A stretch of 64,000 nt of DNA from Plutella xylostella. Lineage: Eukaryota; Arthropoda; Insecta; Lepidoptera; Plutellidae. The stretch is taken from NCBI RefSeq assembly GCF_932276165.1, contig NC_064011.1, positions 1,505,501 to 1,569,500 of the forward strand, given 5' to 3'. The stretch's first letter is position 1. Every line of letters begins with the position of its first letter. A program made the translations under genes and the position numbers. Under the pieces are notes generated by a model. The model was not told the origin of the DNA. It ran no database searches and was given only the letters and a program-made list of their open reading frames with translations. Positions 63,481 to 64,000 of the stretch are shown here, piece after piece.

Positions 63481-64000
63481 AATAAAATAAAGGTTTTTCG
63501 ACAGATGTGACCAGCCCACTTAAGTTTAACTACTAACTCGGTGAGCTATATCGGTGACTTTAGTTCTCTGTCGGATCACTTAATTGCGGATGCGATCTTT
63601 CAGAGAGACTGCAAGCAAAATATAAGCCGAGCACATTTCACCTGTATAAAGTTACCACCTTATGCGAATAACTTCGAGTCATGCGACTGAGAATTTGGCT
63701 TCCCGACGCGTAAAATGGCGTGTTAAACCAACTGTGACTAAAGTTTATGGCACACACGCCCTCGAGGCTGCAATTTGTGTGCGAGTGGCCAGGAAGGTTA
63801 CTCTATACCGACGACACAAATGAACGTACGGGAGCTGTCGTGCAATTGGCACGTTTAATACGACGAGATAGAGTCGTGGCTTGCGCCTTGTGCAACAGCG
63901 CTTCGAAACTTCGTGTTTCGACATTATAGAGTGACCCCCTAGTATTTAAAAGGATATTTCAGAAAATAAGATCAACCATCTTAGTTGAGATGTTAAATTC
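63481..64000. other. unassigned DNA, Lamp1 5' intron side
   Basis: No Lamp1 signal-peptide exon found here. The 60-codon plus-strand frame at 63747 has no recognisable feature. Confidence 0.4.

Overview
The window is AT-rich nuclear DNA from a moth or butterfly (Lepidoptera). Evidence: tRNA-derived SINEs, RTE-type LINE ends with ATG-repeat tails, the dispersed repeat with 'GTTCCCGCGAGCTTCGCTTCG'-like ends, very dense small palindromic DNA transposons (MITEs), and short exons with GT/AG introns. It is not bacterial: there are no operons, and almost every long open frame is transposon-derived or a shadow.

I could assemble two host genes exon by exon, both on the minus strand. (1) A SIX-family homeobox gene of the Six4 type: five coding exons between 32614 and 22479, joining in frame to 405 codons, with a SIX domain, a homeodomain and a short C-terminal exon. 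(2) A lysosome-associated membrane protein (Lamp1-like): six coding exons between 62725 and 59225 giving the last 230 residues, with the LAMP luminal domain, one membrane helix and a YDTM tail. Its first exon(s) lie beyond the right edge. Minus-strand GC-rich patches ending in good splice donors at 38.6 and 42.6 kb are candidate Six4 leader exons. A similar patch at 16.6-17.0 kb belongs to no visible gene.

Layout. 0-4 kb: the 5' half of a minus-strand LINE (ORF1, start of ORF2) whose endonuclease is split by a plus-strand, ORF1-only retroelement. 4-22 kb: transposon fragments, an endogenous RNA-virus helicase fragment at 11.2-11.8 kb, and a cluster of AGTAACTGGCA motifs at 12.8-14.9 kb. 22.2-32.7 kb: Six4, whose introns 1 and 2 are almost wholly nested transposons, including a 1.7-kb tandem duplication. 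33-53.6 kb: SINEs, hAT, pogo, RTE and MITE copies and a second piece of the same viral sequence. 53.9-58.2 kb: a repeat-poor AT-rich block that may be a long 3' UTR. 58.5-64 kb: Lamp1, with a decayed duplicate exon and an unusual GGCGCC repeat array in one intron.

The most notable items are the two homologous endogenous viral fragments on opposite strands, the composite inverted-repeat structure filling Six4 intron 1, the ORF1-only retroelement inside another LINE, arm-to-arm covariation between two 141-bp hairpins, and the tRNA-Lys-primer-like repeat array in Lamp1. All calls come from reading the sequence by eye; no database search was run.
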